Source of the DNA: Actinomadura formosensis NBRC 14204
GTDB taxonomy: Bacteria > Actinomycetota > Actinomycetes > Streptosporangiales > Streptosporangiaceae
Direction of reading: 5' to 3'
DNA length: 64,000 nucleotides
Assembly (NCBI RefSeq): GCF_001552155.1
Contig: NZ_BCQQ01000003.1
Coordinates: 34,497-98,496 of the forward strand
Of this stretch, positions 43,843 through 52,658 are shown piece after piece (positions within the stretch are counted from its first letter, which is position 1; the number at the start of each line of letters is the position of its first letter). The notes under the pieces were generated by a model, which did no database searches, was not told where the DNA came from, and saw nothing but the letters and a program-made list of their open reading frames with translations. Position numbers and translations under genes: made by a program.

Positions 43843-43997
43843 ATGATGGTCTTCGTCCTCGTGGTGATCACCGCGCTGGTGCCGGGCATCCTCGGCATCT
43901 CATCCACGGTCTGTTCTACCTGCTGATCATCGTTCCCATCGCCGATCTGGCTTTCCTCGCCGTGCGCTCGACCAGGCGCGAACGGCCGCTTCGCTGA
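43843..43997 (+). pseudogene. Small membrane protein, frameshifted
   Basis: ATG 43843 reads MMVFVLVVITALVPGILGI, then the expected continuation LIHGLFYLLIIVPIADLAFLAVRSTRRERPLR is in the next frame: one base appears to be missing near 43898. Without the shift the protein stops after 27 residues. Intact members of this type are short, two-helix membrane proteins found after PRC-barrel genes. Real mutation or sequencing error. Confidence 0.65.
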
Positions 43998-44023
43998 CCG
44001 CCCGCACGGAACCGGTCCCGGCG

Positions 44024-45007
44024 TCAGTCCGGGGGGTCGTCGCCTGCGGGCGGGTCGAAGTCGACGTCGACGTTCTCGAACCCTTTGTGGCGTTCGGTCT
44101 CGGCGTAGGAGGAGTAGGCGCGCCGGTCCCCGGCGGTCAACTCGACATTGTCGGTGAAGGGCGTCAGGAGGCTGCGGGGCCACAGCCGCCGCTCGCGGAC
44201 GACGTTGATCTCCGCACCGGCCACGAAGGTGATCGCGCCCAGGTAGATCCACGTCAGCAGGCCGAGCACCAGGCCGAACATCCCGTAGGTGGCGGTCGCG
44301 CCCTTGAGCATGTGGCCGAGCAGGAACGCGCCGGCCCACTGCAGGGCCTGCCAGACCAGCGCCGAGACGATCGCGCCCGTCCGGACCTGCGCGACGGTGA
44401 GCGGCCTCGCGGTCAGCACCCGGAACGCCACCGTGAACAGCACGACGTTGATGGCGACGGCCACCACGATGGCCCCCGCCCGCACACCGGCACCGAAGAC
44501 GCCGCCGGACGCGGTCACCGCCGACAGCAAGGTGGTCGCCAGGATCACCCCGCCGCCGACCGCCAGCAACGCCAGGCTGCGCACCCTGGCGGCGATCGGG
44601 TTCGGCCGGGAGTTGCGCGGCACGCCCCAGATCTTGTTCAAGGCGTTCTGGACGGCCTGCACGACGCCCAAACCGCCGTACAGACTGCCCGCCACGCCCG
44701 TCACCAGAGCCAGGATGCTGCCGTGGAAGGAATGGATGTTCGCACCGATCTGGTCCCCGATGACCGGGAACTGGGCTAGCGCCGAATCCAGCACACGCTG
44801 CTGCAACCCCGGACTGCCCTGCAACGCGAACCCCAGACCGGTGACCAACAGCAGCAGCAACGGAAACAGCGACACGAACCCGTAATAGGTGATCAACGCC
44901 GTGAGGTACGCGCCCTGGTCGTCCACGAACTTGTACACCACCGCCAGCGGCAGCCCCGCCCAACGATGCCGCCTCTGATAGGCGTCCACGCGGCCGACCA
45001 CTCCCAC
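44024..45007 (-). CDS. YihY/BrkB-family membrane protein
   Basis: 327 residues from GTG 45007 (GGAAGAAGGATC upstream). About six hydrophobic helices: ALITYYGFVSLFPLLLLLVTGLGFAL, ILALVTGVAGSLYGGLGVVQAVQNALNKIW, SLALLAVGGGVILATTLLSAV, GAIVVAVAINVVLFTVAFRVL, GAIVSALVWQALQWAGAFLLG and YGMFGLVLGLLTWIYLGAITFVAGAEINV. This is the UPF0761 family, once called ribonuclease BN by mistake. Its role, perhaps transport or membrane integrity, is not established. Confidence 0.92.
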   Translation of the reverse strand: MGVVGRVDAYQRRHRWAGLPLAVVYKFVDDQGAYLTALITYYGFVSLFPLLLLLVTGLGFALQGSPGLQQRVLDSALAQFPVIGDQIGANIHSFHGSILALVTGVAGSLYGGLGVVQAVQNALNKIWGVPRNSRPNPIAARVRSLALLAVGGGVILATTLLSAVTASGGVFGAGVRAGAIVVAVAINVVLFTVAFRVLTARPLTVAQVRTGAIVSALVWQALQWAGAFLLGHMLKGATATYGMFGLVLGLLTWIYLGAITFVAGAEINVVRERRLWPRSLLTPFTDNVELTAGDRRAYSSYAETERHKGFENVDVDFDPPAGDDPPD

Positions 45008-45025
45008 ACGATCCTTCTTCCCTCC

Positions 45026-45400
45026 TCACCCCCGGCCAACGCCCCCGCGACCGGCTCGCGACTGACCGCACCGGTCCTGCTCACCAGGAAGCTGCATGCG
45101 AGCCGATAGTCGAGCCCCGCGTCGGGGCTGCCGCGCGGCCAGGTCCACGTGCCGCACCATATTGCGAATCGTCAGGCCCAGCTGCTGGTAGAGGTCGGCT
45201 TTGTCTTCGGGCTCGGCATTGCTGGCCGGCTGCGCCAGGTCTCCGCTCCGCTGGAGCAGGTCGGCAATCTCGTCCCGGGAGATGCCCGAGCCGCGCGGAG
45301 CGGCCTTCACCTCGCGTTCCAGGTGGGCACGTTCCTGCGTGACGTCGTTAAGACGAATACCGGCGGCTGCGCGGCACGGTGGGCGGCACCCACATCGCCC
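45026..45400 (-). pseudogene. Large serine recombinase C-terminal fragment
   Basis: RLNDVTQERAHLEREVKAAPRGSGISRDEIADLLQRSGDLAQPASNAEPEDKADLYQQLGLTI is the typical end part of actinobacterial large serine recombinases (LSxxEIxxLV...ADPxDKAEVYxQLGL). No resolvase core or zinc ribbon is present. It may mark the border of an old integrated element. Confidence 0.7.
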
Positions 45401-45470
45401 TCGGCGGGCCCGGGTCACAGCCTCCGGCACCGTGTCCGGCGCCGAACCGGGTTGTCGGCCACTGCGGCTG

Positions 45471-45848
45471 TCACGTGACCCACGACGGGACGATCTGGTC
45501 CAGCCGGGCCGGGGCGGTCAGCCCGCGGATCGCGGTGACGGCGCCGCCGGCGACCGTGAAGGCCAGGACCGTGACCGGCCGTCCGCCGACGGTGATGAGC
45601 GCACCCGGGACGCCGTCCACGAGCGCCGGATGCGCCCGCCCGTCGGAGCGTGCGAACGTCGTCGCCTGGGCCGCGACCTCGCCCGCGCCGCGGATGACGA
45701 CGGTCCCCCAGGGGCCCTGCGTCCGCAACTCGACCTCGGGGGCGAGCACGGCCAGCAGTCCGGCGATGTCGCCCCTGCCGACCGCCGCCAAGAACGCGTC
45801 GATGACCTCCCGGACGTGCGGCGGTGTCACCATCAGGACGCATCGCAC
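45471..45848 (-). CDS. SnoaL-like domain of the ECF41 sigma-factor type, without sigma regions
   Basis: 125 residues from ATG 45848; ATG 45833 is another option. VREVIDAFLAAVGRGDIAGLLAVLAPEVELRT, GTVVIRGAGEVAAQATTFARSDGRAHPALVDGVPGALITVGGRPVTVLAFTV match the C-terminal domain that ECF41/SigJ sigma factors carry after sigma-2 and sigma-4. Those two regions are absent: the next gene starts on the other strand 96 bases away. It may be a stand-alone remnant that still could sense a ligand. Confidence 0.72.
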   Translation of the reverse strand: MRCVLMVTPPHVREVIDAFLAAVGRGDIAGLLAVLAPEVELRTQGPWGTVVIRGAGEVAAQATTFARSDGRAHPALVDGVPGALITVGGRPVTVLAFTVAGGAVTAIRGLTAPARLDQIVPSWVT

Positions 45849-45944
45849 GCCGGTCAGGTAACCCCCGGCCCGGCGTTACCTCCCGCCGCGGCCGGACGTC
45901 GTAGTGCCGTCCACCGGTCCACCGGCCCGCTCCCCGGAGGAGAG

Positions 45945-46400
45945 ATGACGGCACGCATCCAGAACACCGCAAGCCAACCCGACATCACCAAAGGCGTCCA
46001 GCACCTCTTCAAGGAGGTGTACGCCGGCGGCGTACCGCGTCAGACACTGGAGCCGGTGCATCTGCGCGCGAGCCAGATCAACGGCTGCAGCGCCTGCGTC
46101 GACGCCGGCGCCAAGAGCGCGGCCAGGGCCGGCGCCGACCCCGAGAAGCTGCTCACCCTGGCCGCCTGGTACGAGAACCCGCTCTTCGACGACGCCGAGC
46201 GGGCCGCGCTCGCGCTCACCGAGGCCGCGACCCGGCTCTGCGACCGGCCCGGCGCGGTCACCGACGAGATCTGGGCCGAGGCCGCAAGGCACCACGACGA
46301 ACGGCAACTGGGAGCCCCGGTGCTGAGGGTGGCGATCACCAACTTCCTCAACCGCATCAACACCACCCTCCGGGTGCCCGCCGGAACCAGCTGGCACTGA
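45945..46400 (+). CDS. Carboxymuconolactone decarboxylase/AhpD-like protein
   Basis: 151 residues from ATG 45945 (GGAGGAGAG just upstream). The motif INGCSACVDAGAKSAAR holds the CxxC disulfide pair; in many AhpD relatives a His follows, but here it is Ala-Gly, so peroxidase activity is not certain. ECF41 sigma factors often control such genes, which supports a functional link with the divergent SnoaL domain at 45471. A 13-bp hairpin at 46526–46562 follows as terminator. Confidence 0.88.
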   Translation: MTARIQNTASQPDITKGVQHLFKEVYAGGVPRQTLEPVHLRASQINGCSACVDAGAKSAARAGADPEKLLTLAAWYENPLFDDAERAALALTEAATRLCDRPGAVTDEIWAEAARHHDERQLGAPVLRVAITNFLNRINTTLRVPAGTSWH

Positions 46401-46525
46401 CACCAGACCCGCGACCCGCCACACCTGCGGCACACGAAGCGACAGCAGTCGGCCCACCCCAGACGTCGGTGCACCGGGCAGTGACCGGACGCCGGCGATC
46501 CGCGCCGACGAACGACATCGCGCAG

Positions 46526-46562
46526 CCCGCCCGCTGCCTCTTACTCAGGGGCAGCGGGCGGG
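46526..46562 (+). terminator. Hairpin after the AhpD-like gene
   Basis: CCCGCCCGCTGCC (46526–46538) pairs exactly with GGCAGCGGGCGGG (46550–46562); loop 11 bases. No strong T run. Confidence 0.7.
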
Positions 46563-46956
46563 TTGCATCCCCTTCCCCACCGGCACGGCGCACGCGGGAT
46601 GGATCCAGCAGCTCCCGCCGGGACAGCCGCCGGAGCTTGGACAGGGTGGGAACCTGCCGGCCGTCGAGCCAGGGGCAAGGGGGCGCAGGGGCACAGATGT
46701 GGTCAGTTCGTGCAGCCGGCAATCGCGCAGGGCGGTGTCGATACAGCCGACGCTGGACGCGTGGGAAGGCAGGCGAATGGCCGCGACCGCCTTGCGATCG
46801 CTCTCGGAGCGAGCGGGGGCGGCGGCGACCCGGCCGGCAGGGGCGGGGACGTACTGCTCGGCCTGCGTCACGGCCGGCCGCTGGAAGGCGACCGGATCGC
46901 GTTCCGCTCTGCCGGCAGGTGACGCGGCACCTGCCTTCCCGGAGGAGGTGGAGCTG
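46563..46956. other. Gene-free stretch
   Basis: No good gene. A minus-strand frame (46545–46871) contains IRLPSHASSVGCIDTALRDCRLHELT, which faintly recalls the first helix of an RsbW-like HATPase, but no nucleotide-binding motifs follow. Confidence 0.4.
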
Positions 46957-47355
46957 CTACGCCCGGTCCTGGGACGGATCTTGCGACTTTCGGTCCCGCT
47001 GTAACCGGGCGTTGATGCGCTGGGCTTCGGCGAGCTGGTCTTCCAGGATGATGATGCGGCAGGCCGCGTCCAGCGCGGTGCCCTGGTTGACCAGGTCGCG
47101 GGCGCGCTGTGCCAGCCGCAGCTGGTAGCGGGAGTAGCGGCGGTGCCCGCCGGCCGAGCGTTGCGGGACGATCAGCCGAGTGGTGTCCAGGCTGCGCAGG
47201 AACGCCGGGGTGACGCCCAGCATCTCCGCGGCGCGGCCCATGCTGTAGGCCGGGTAGTCCTCGTCGTCGAACTTGTCTTCAAGCTCGCCGGAGTCGTCCT
47301 GCGCATGGTGCTGGTCTAGCGGGTCGCCGGCCCGGGCCGGCTGGGATGCCTTCAC
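46957..47355 (-). CDS. MerR-type transcriptional regulator
   Basis: 132 residues from GTG 47355 (GGAAGG four bases upstream). The helix-turn-helix with wing: AYSMGRAAEMLGVTPAFLRSLDTTRLIVPQRSAGGHRRYSRYQL, followed by a short coiled-coil (IIILEDQLAEAQRINARLQR). The helix signature is close to HspR, but no dnaK operon is nearby. An acidic leader (~residues 1–40) precedes it. A longer frame up to 47445 is open but crosses the 13-bp GC hairpin at 47397–47429, which would be better placed in the leader. Confidence 0.85.
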   Translation of the reverse strand: MKASQPARAGDPLDQHHAQDDSGELEDKFDDEDYPAYSMGRAAEMLGVTPAFLRSLDTTRLIVPQRSAGGHRRYSRYQLRLAQRARDLVNQGTALDAACRIIILEDQLAEAQRINARLQRDRKSQDPSQDRA

Positions 47356-48018
47356 TGAACCTTCCGTACTGCCTCGGTCGGCAGCGACGACAACAGGGGC
47401 CCCGGCGCCAGACTGCGGCGCCGGGGCCCAGAGGTGCAACACCACCTACCGGCCCTGAAGAGCCGGTCTTCCGCGTGCGCCCCCCAGACGGGAGCGGGAA
47501 CGCGGGGATCGCGGATGCGTGACCGTAGACCACCGTCCAATCCGTGGAACTGCGGTACCCGCGCGTGGCTGGAGCCTGCAGCGGGCGATCCCGATGGCGT
47601 CGAACCCTCCTTTCCTCGACATCACTACCGGTACTGCGTGTTTCCTTGCGTACTGCGTTTTCGTGCGTTGTTCCGCTCCCGGCGACTCGCCTGCCGCCGG
47701 GCCGGCCGACTGCCGGAGCCCCTTGCACTGCGCTGGCCCCGGCACGTCCGGCCGGTGTCATCCGTACCTGCCGGCAGTTCGTCCACTGCCGCTTCTCATG
47801 GACTTGTCTCTCTTCGATGACAGGAACAGTACCCGCTGCTCTCCCGAAAATCTACTTCGAGCACTACAGAGTTTCGTAGATCACATTGCTTGGTTCTCTT
47901 CATCCATCGCGAGTGCTCCGGCTGGGCACGGGCAGGCGGGAGCGGACGGCCGAACCCGCCCCCCGGCCGCCGGCCCGGAATCCCGGGTGGAGGCCGTGGA
48001 GGACCCCTGGACGCTCGT
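47356..48018. other. Gene-free stretch with leader hairpin
   Basis: Contains the hairpin at 47397–47429. The remainder (47430–48018) shows no protein-coding signal I trust, despite several open frames. Confidence 0.5.
47397..47429 (-). promoter_or_regulatory. 13-bp GC hairpin upstream of merR-type gene
   Basis: GGGCCCCGGCGCC (47397–47409) pairs with GGCGCCGGGGCCC (47417–47429) around a 7-base loop. It lies 42 bases before the gene's GTG start and could be a terminator of upstream transcription or an attenuator in the leader. Confidence 0.6.
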
Positions 48019-49008
48019 TCAGCGGTCGGTGACGATGAGCAGGCGGGGGCTCTGGTTCAGGCGGCGGGCTCCGATGTCGGTGCAGACGACGACGTCCTCG
48101 ATCCGCGCACCGTACAGTCCCGGAAGGTAGATGGCGGGCTGGACGGACACGGTCATGCCGGGTTCGAAGACCGTCTGGTCCTCCGATGTCAGGTAGGGCG
48201 GTTCGAACTGGTCGAGGCCGACCCCGTGGCCCGTCCGGTGGACGAAGAACCTCCCGTACCCGCTGGCCGCGATGGCGTCACGGCAGACCTTGTCGATCTC
48301 GGCGGCGGTGACACCGGGGCGCACCGCCTCGCAGGCGGCGCTCTGGACGGCGAGCACGACGGAGTACATGGCCTCGAAGTCCTCGGGCGGCTCGGCCACG
48401 ACGAACATCCGGGTGATGTCGGAGCAGTAGTCCTCGTGCCGCCCGCCGATGTTGATCAGGACCGCGTCGCCCGGGTTGATCACCCGTTCGGTGGGCCGGT
48501 GATAGGGGGCGGCGGAGTGCTCCCCCGCCGCGACGGTGACGAGCGTGACCTCCTCATGGCCGGTCTCCAGCAGCAGCCGCCGCAGCAGCCGCGCCATCTC
48601 CCGTTCGGTGGCGCCGGACCAGCGCAGTTCAGCGGCCATCGCCACGGCCCGGTCGGCGGCGAGGGCCGCGCGTTCCATGGCCGCGATCTCCGCGTCGGAC
48701 TTGCGCATCCGCAGCGGTGCGAGGAGCGGCTCGGCCGAGGCGAACAGGGTCTGCGGGCCGAGCCGCTCCTGGATGGACAGCAGTTCATGCGCGGGCATCT
48801 GGGGGTCGATGGCGACCCGCGCGCCCACCGGGATGAGGGACGAGGCGTCGGGAACGTGTGCGGGCGGGCCGTCCGGCGTGATGACGAGGAAGCCGTGCCG
48901 CACCGAGCCGGCCAGGTACCGCAGGTTCGAGGAAGGGCGCAGGACGAGGACGTCCACCCCGTGCTCGATCATGCGGGCCCGCACCCGCTCCATGCGGTCG
49001 TCGCTCAT
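48019..49008 (-). CDS. M24-family (Xaa-Pro peptidase-like) protein with altered metal site
   Basis: 329 residues from ATG 49008, which overlaps the oppF stop (ATGA). The C-terminal pita-bread domain is clear: INIGGRHEDYCSDITRMF, GHGVGLDQFEPPYL, MTVSVQPAIYLPGLYGARIEDVVV. The usual metal ligands D, D, H, E, E appear as N (INIG), D (SDIT), H (GHG), Q (SVQP) and E (RIED). A further substrate-binding His (HEPP) is Phe. So two of five ligands are lost and normal peptidase activity is doubtful. The N-terminal domain is short. As the last gene of a peptide transporter operon it may act in peptide binding or metabolism. Confidence 0.88.
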   Translation of the reverse strand: MSDDRMERVRARMIEHGVDVLVLRPSSNLRYLAGSVRHGFLVITPDGPPAHVPDASSLIPVGARVAIDPQMPAHELLSIQERLGPQTLFASAEPLLAPLRMRKSDAEIAAMERAALAADRAVAMAAELRWSGATEREMARLLRRLLLETGHEEVTLVTVAAGEHSAAPYHRPTERVINPGDAVLINIGGRHEDYCSDITRMFVVAEPPEDFEAMYSVVLAVQSAACEAVRPGVTAAEIDKVCRDAIAASGYGRFFVHRTGHGVGLDQFEPPYLTSEDQTVFEPGMTVSVQPAIYLPGLYGARIEDVVVCTDIGARRLNQSPRLLIVTDR

Positions 49009-49952
49009 TTCGGCGCCGGATCGTGGAGCCAGCAGGCCACCCCGCGTTCCCGCACCGGTTCCCGCGTCGAGCAGATCTCCATGGCGTGGGGACAGCGCGG
49101 GTGGAACCGGCAGCCGGACGGCGGCGACACCGGGTCCGGCACGTCGCCGGGCAACTCGGCGGGCAGCGTACCCGCCCCGTCCGGCGCGGGGATGGCGGCG
49201 AGCAGGGCCCGGGTGTAGGGGTGTCGCGGGTCGGCCCAGACCTCAGCGGTACGGCCGATCTCGACGATCTTGCCCAGGTACATGACCGCGATCCGGTCCG
49301 CGATCATCCGGACGACCGACAGGTCGTGGCTGATGAACAGCAGCCCCGCCCCCGACTCCACGGTCAGCGACCGCATCAGCCCCGCGACCTGCGCCTGGGC
49401 GGAGGCGTCCAGCGCGGAGATCGGCTCGTCGCCGATCAGCAGGGAGGGCTGGGCGGCCAGCGCGCGGGCGATGGCGATGCGCTGCCGCTGCCCGCCGGAG
49501 AACTCGTGCGGGTAGCGGGTGGCCATGTCGGCCGACAGCCCGACCCGCTCCAGCAGCTCACCCGGGGTCGGGCCGCCGCGCCGGCCGTCGGCGATCTGGC
49601 TGCCGACCCGGCGGCGCGGGTTCAGCGACGCGAACGGGTCCTGGAACACCATCTGGATCCGGGTCAGCGCGGGATCGCGGCGGCGCAGGCCGAGCGGCGG
49701 CACCGGGCGGCCCTCGAACCCGATGGAACCGCCGGACGGGCGGATGATCCCGCAGATGGCGCGGGCCAGCGTGGACTTTCCGCAGCCCGACTCGCCCACC
49801 AGGCCGACGACCTCTCCGGGCGCGACGGACAGGTCGACACCCGCCACCGCCCGTACCGGGGGCCGGTCCGGGCTGTGATGGTCGACCACCAGGTTCTCGA
49901 CGGCCAGCAGCGATGTGGCGGGCGCCGGCTCGGCGCCGTCCAGCAGTTTCAT
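49005..49952 (-). CDS. Peptide/nickel-type ABC transporter ATP-binding protein (OppF-like)
   Basis: 315 residues from ATG 49952, overlapping the previous stop by ATGA. Walker [14 protein letters not shown]-loop [11 protein letters not shown], signature [18 protein letters not shown], Walker [13 protein letters not shown] and H-loop ISHDLSVV are all present. The Cys-containing end ([20 protein letters not shown]) is typical of the oligopeptide/dipeptide OppF group. It powers the importer formed with the two permeases and the solute-binding lipoprotein. Confidence 0.93.
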   Translation of the reverse strand: MKLLDGAEPAPATSLLAVENLVVDHHSPDRPPVRAVAGVDLSVAPGEVVGLVGESGCGKSTLARAICGIIRPSGGSIGFEGRPVPPLGLRRRDPALTRIQMVFQDPFASLNPRRRVGSQIADGRRGGPTPGELLERVGLSADMATRYPHEFSGGQRQRIAIARALAAQPSLLIGDEPISALDASAQAQVAGLMRSLTVESGAGLLFISHDLSVVRMIADRIAVMYLGKIVEIGRTAEVWADPRHPYTRALLAAIPAPDGAGTLPAELPGDVPDPVSPPSGCRFHPRCPHAMEICSTREPVRERGVACWLHDPAPK

Positions 49953-50725
49953 GAAGTGCTCCGCTCCGGCAGCGCGTCCAGCAGCATCCGGGTGTACTGG
50001 TCGGCGGGCTCGCGCATGACCTGGGCGCGTGCGCCGGTCTCGACCAGCAGGCCCGCCCGCATCACGCTGATCGTGTCGGCCACCGCGGACATGACGCCGA
50101 GGTCGTGGGTGACCAGCAGGACGGCGAGCCCGAGCTCGTCGCACAGGCCGCGCAGCAGGCGCAGTATGCCGGCCTGGACGGTCACGTCGAGCGCGGTGGT
50201 CGGCTCGTCGGCGATCAGGACCTTCGGGTCGCAGGCCAGCGCGATCGCGATCGCGATGCGCTGCCGCATGCCGCCGGAGAACTGGTGGGGGTACCGCCGG
50301 AGCGCGCCGCCGGCGTCCGGGATGCGCACCCTGGCCAGCAGTTCGACCGCGCGGCGGCGCGCCTCGGCCTTGTCCAGCTCCAGATGGTGCCGCATGTGGT
50401 CGGTGAGCTGGCGGCCGATCGGGAGCATGGGGTGCAGGCTCGTCGACTGGTCCTGGAAGACCATGCCGATCTCGCTGCCGCGCAGCGCGTTCATCTTCTT
50501 GGGCGGGAGGGTCAGCAGGTCGGTCCCGTCGTACCGGATCCGCCCGCCGGTACGCGCGCCGTGCGGAAGCAGTCCCATGACGCCCAGCCCGGTCATGGTC
50601 TTCCCGGAGCCGCTCTCGCCCGCCAGCCCGTGGATCCGGCCCGGTTCCAGCACGAGGTCGATCCCCTGGATGATCTGCCGGCTCCCCAGCTCGACGGTGA
50701 GCCGCTCGATGTTCAGCACGGTCAC
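49949..50725 (-). CDS. Peptide/nickel-type ABC transporter ATP-binding protein (OppD-like)
   Basis: 258 residues from GTG 50725, overlapping dppC by GTGA. Walker [16 protein letters not shown]-loop [11 protein letters not shown], signature [18 protein letters not shown], Walker [14 protein letters not shown]-loop THDLGVMS. It is shorter at the C-terminus than most OppD proteins (usually ~320–330), lacking the peptide-type zinc-cluster tail, which is present in the partner at 49005. Confidence 0.93.
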   Translation of the reverse strand: MTVLNIERLTVELGSRQIIQGIDLVLEPGRIHGLAGESGSGKTMTGLGVMGLLPHGARTGGRIRYDGTDLLTLPPKKMNALRGSEIGMVFQDQSTSLHPMLPIGRQLTDHMRHHLELDKAEARRRAVELLARVRIPDAGGALRRYPHQFSGGMRQRIAIAIALACDPKVLIADEPTTALDVTVQAGILRLLRGLCDELGLAVLLVTHDLGVMSAVADTISVMRAGLLVETGARAQVMREPADQYTRMLLDALPERSTS

Positions 50726-51567
50726 AGCGCCCGCTCCTTGATCGCCCGTGCGGTCCGCGGGTCGAGCGCGTCGCGCATCGTGTCACCGAGGAAGTTGAAG
50801 GCCAGCACCACCGTCAGGATGGCCAGGCCGGGGAACACCCCGACCCACCATTTGTCGAACACGTGCGTGGCCGACGCCACCATCGTGCCCCATTCGGCGG
50901 TCGGCGGCTTGGCGCCGAGCCCCAGGAACGACAGTCCCGACAGCAGCAGGAGCTGGGTGCCGATGTCGAGGGTGGCCAGGACCAGGACCGGGCCGGTCAC
51001 GTTCGGCAGCACGTCGGTGCGCAGCGAGCGCCACGAGGAGAACCCGAGCAGCCGCCCGCTGATCACGAATTCGCGGGACCGGACGCCGAGCACCAGGCCG
51101 CGGGTGACCCGGGCGTACGCGGGCCAGGACACGACGAGGACGGCGAGCACCGCGTTGCGCAGGCTGGCGCCGAGCGAGGCGGCCACGACCATCGCGAGGA
51201 TGATGGTGGGGAACGCGAACACCAGGTCCGCCACCCGCATGATCGTCTCGTCCAGCCAGCGGCCGAAGTAGCCGGCGCAGGCCCCCAGCAGCCCGCCGAT
51301 GACGACGGACATCACGACCAGCAGCAGGGTGAGCGGGATGGACAGGCGTGCGCCGTACAGCACCCGGCTGAGGACATCGCGGCCGAGTTCGTCGGTGCCG
51401 AACCAGTGCGCTCCGCTCGGCGCCTGGAGCCGCGGGAATGCCTGGCTCAGCGGGTCGTGCGGCGCGAGCAGCGGCGCGGCGAGCACCACGACCAGCCATC
51501 CCGCCGCGATGACCAGGCCGGCGACGGCGAGCGGCTTGCGCCATGCCTCCGGCAACCTGCGGCTCAC
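50722..51567 (-). CDS. Peptide ABC transporter permease (DppC/OppC-like)
   Basis: 281 residues from GTG 51567, overlapping dppB's stop by GTGA. Five to six helices, an OppC leader (HDPLSQAFPRLQAPSGAHWFGTDELGRDVLSRVLYGARLS) and the EAA loop region (GRLLGFSSWRSLRTDVLPNV, GLSFLGLGAKPPTAEWGTM). It forms the channel with DppB. Confidence 0.93.
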   Translation of the reverse strand: MSRRLPEAWRKPLAVAGLVIAAGWLVVVLAAPLLAPHDPLSQAFPRLQAPSGAHWFGTDELGRDVLSRVLYGARLSIPLTLLLVVMSVVIGGLLGACAGYFGRWLDETIMRVADLVFAFPTIILAMVVAASLGASLRNAVLAVLVVSWPAYARVTRGLVLGVRSREFVISGRLLGFSSWRSLRTDVLPNVTGPVLVLATLDIGTQLLLLSGLSFLGLGAKPPTAEWGTMVASATHVFDKWWVGVFPGLAILTVVLAFNFLGDTMRDALDPRTARAIKERAL

Positions 51568-52658
51568 GTGTGCCTCACTCTCGGGTCGATGACGCCGTAC
51601 AGCATGTCCACCACGAGATTGACCACCACGTAGATCACGCCCACCACGAGACCGACGCCCATCACCGCGGGCAGGTCGAGGTTGGTCGCGCTCTTGTACG
51701 CGTACTCGCCGATGCCGGGCCAGGCGTAGATCGCCTCGACGAGCACGGTGCCGGACAGCAGGCTGCCGAAGGCCAGCCCCGCCACCGTGATCACCGGCAC
51801 CAGCGCGGCGCGCAGCGTGTACCGGAGGAGGACGGTACGGCCGGGCAGCCCCTTGGCCCTGGCGGCCCGCACGTAGTCCTGGCCGAGCACCTCCAGCACG
51901 GCCGACCGCGTGAACCTGGTGAGCAGGCCGATCGTGTACGCGGCGAGCACCAGCGCGGGCAGCATGAGGTGGCCGACGGCGCTGGCGAAGACGTCCCACT
52001 GGCCGGCGATCGCCGCGTCCACCGTGTACAGGCCGGTGGTGTGCGGCGGAGGCGCCAGGGCCGGGGAGAGCCTGCCGGAGCCCGGCGCCAGCTCGAATTT
52101 GTAGAAGAAGAGGTAGAAGGCCAGCAGCGCCAGCCAGAACGTCGGCACCGAGACGCCGGCCAGGCTGGTCACCCGCAGGAACTGGTCCACGAGCCGGTCC
52201 CGGCGCAACGCCGCGATCACTCCGAACGCGACGCCGACCAGCAGCGACACCAGCAGCGCCGTGCCGGCCAGCTCGAACGTCGCGGGGACGAACTCCCGCA
52301 GGTCGTCGGCGACCGGCCGGTGACTCTGCTGCGACTCGCCGAGGTCCCCGCGGACGAGGTCGCCCATGTAGGTCGCGTACTGCACGGGCAACGGCTTGTC
52401 GAGGCCGTGCTCCTTCCGGAACTGCTGGACGATCGCCGGGTTGCCGAGCGCCTGCTGGCCGAGGTTCGCGGTGGCCGGGTCGCCGGGCACCATGTTGGTG
52501 AGGATGAAGGTGACGAGGGTGACCCCGACGGCCAGCAGTACGGAGACCGCCAGCCGCCGGGTCAGGAACCGCATCAGCGGATGCCGTGACCACCACCGGG
52601 CGCCGGGTGGCCGGCGGCCCTTGAGCGTCCGCGCGTCCGACGGGGGATGGGACTTCAT
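51564..52658 (-). CDS. Peptide ABC transporter permease (DppB/OppB-like)
   Basis: 364 residues from ATG 52658, overlapping the binding-protein stop by ATGA. N-terminal FLTRRLAVSVLLAVGVTLVTFILTNMVPGDPA is the OppB start; DYVRAARAKGLPGRTVLLRYTLRAALVPVITVAGL is the EAA-type loop facing the ATPases. About six helices. An Arg-rich 30-residue leader precedes the first helix. Confidence 0.93.
   Translation of the reverse strand: MKSHPPSDARTLKGRRPPGARWWSRHPLMRFLTRRLAVSVLLAVGVTLVTFILTNMVPGDPATANLGQQALGNPAIVQQFRKEHGLDKPLPVQYATYMGDLVRGDLGESQQSHRPVADDLREFVPATFELAGTALLVSLLVGVAFGVIAALRRDRLVDQFLRVTSLAGVSVPTFWLALLAFYLFFYKFELAPGSGRLSPALAPPPHTTGLYTVDAAIAGQWDVFASAVGHLMLPALVLAAYTIGLLTRFTRSAVLEVLGQDYVRAARAKGLPGRTVLLRYTLRAALVPVITVAGLAFGSLLSGTVLVEAIYAWPGIGEYAYKSATNLDLPAVMGVGLVVGVIYVVVNLVVDMLYGVIDPRVRHT

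Noticed and set aside
46545..46871. Small RsbW-like gene
   Set aside because: Only one weakly similar helix; no N-box or glycine motif, and no ribosome site.
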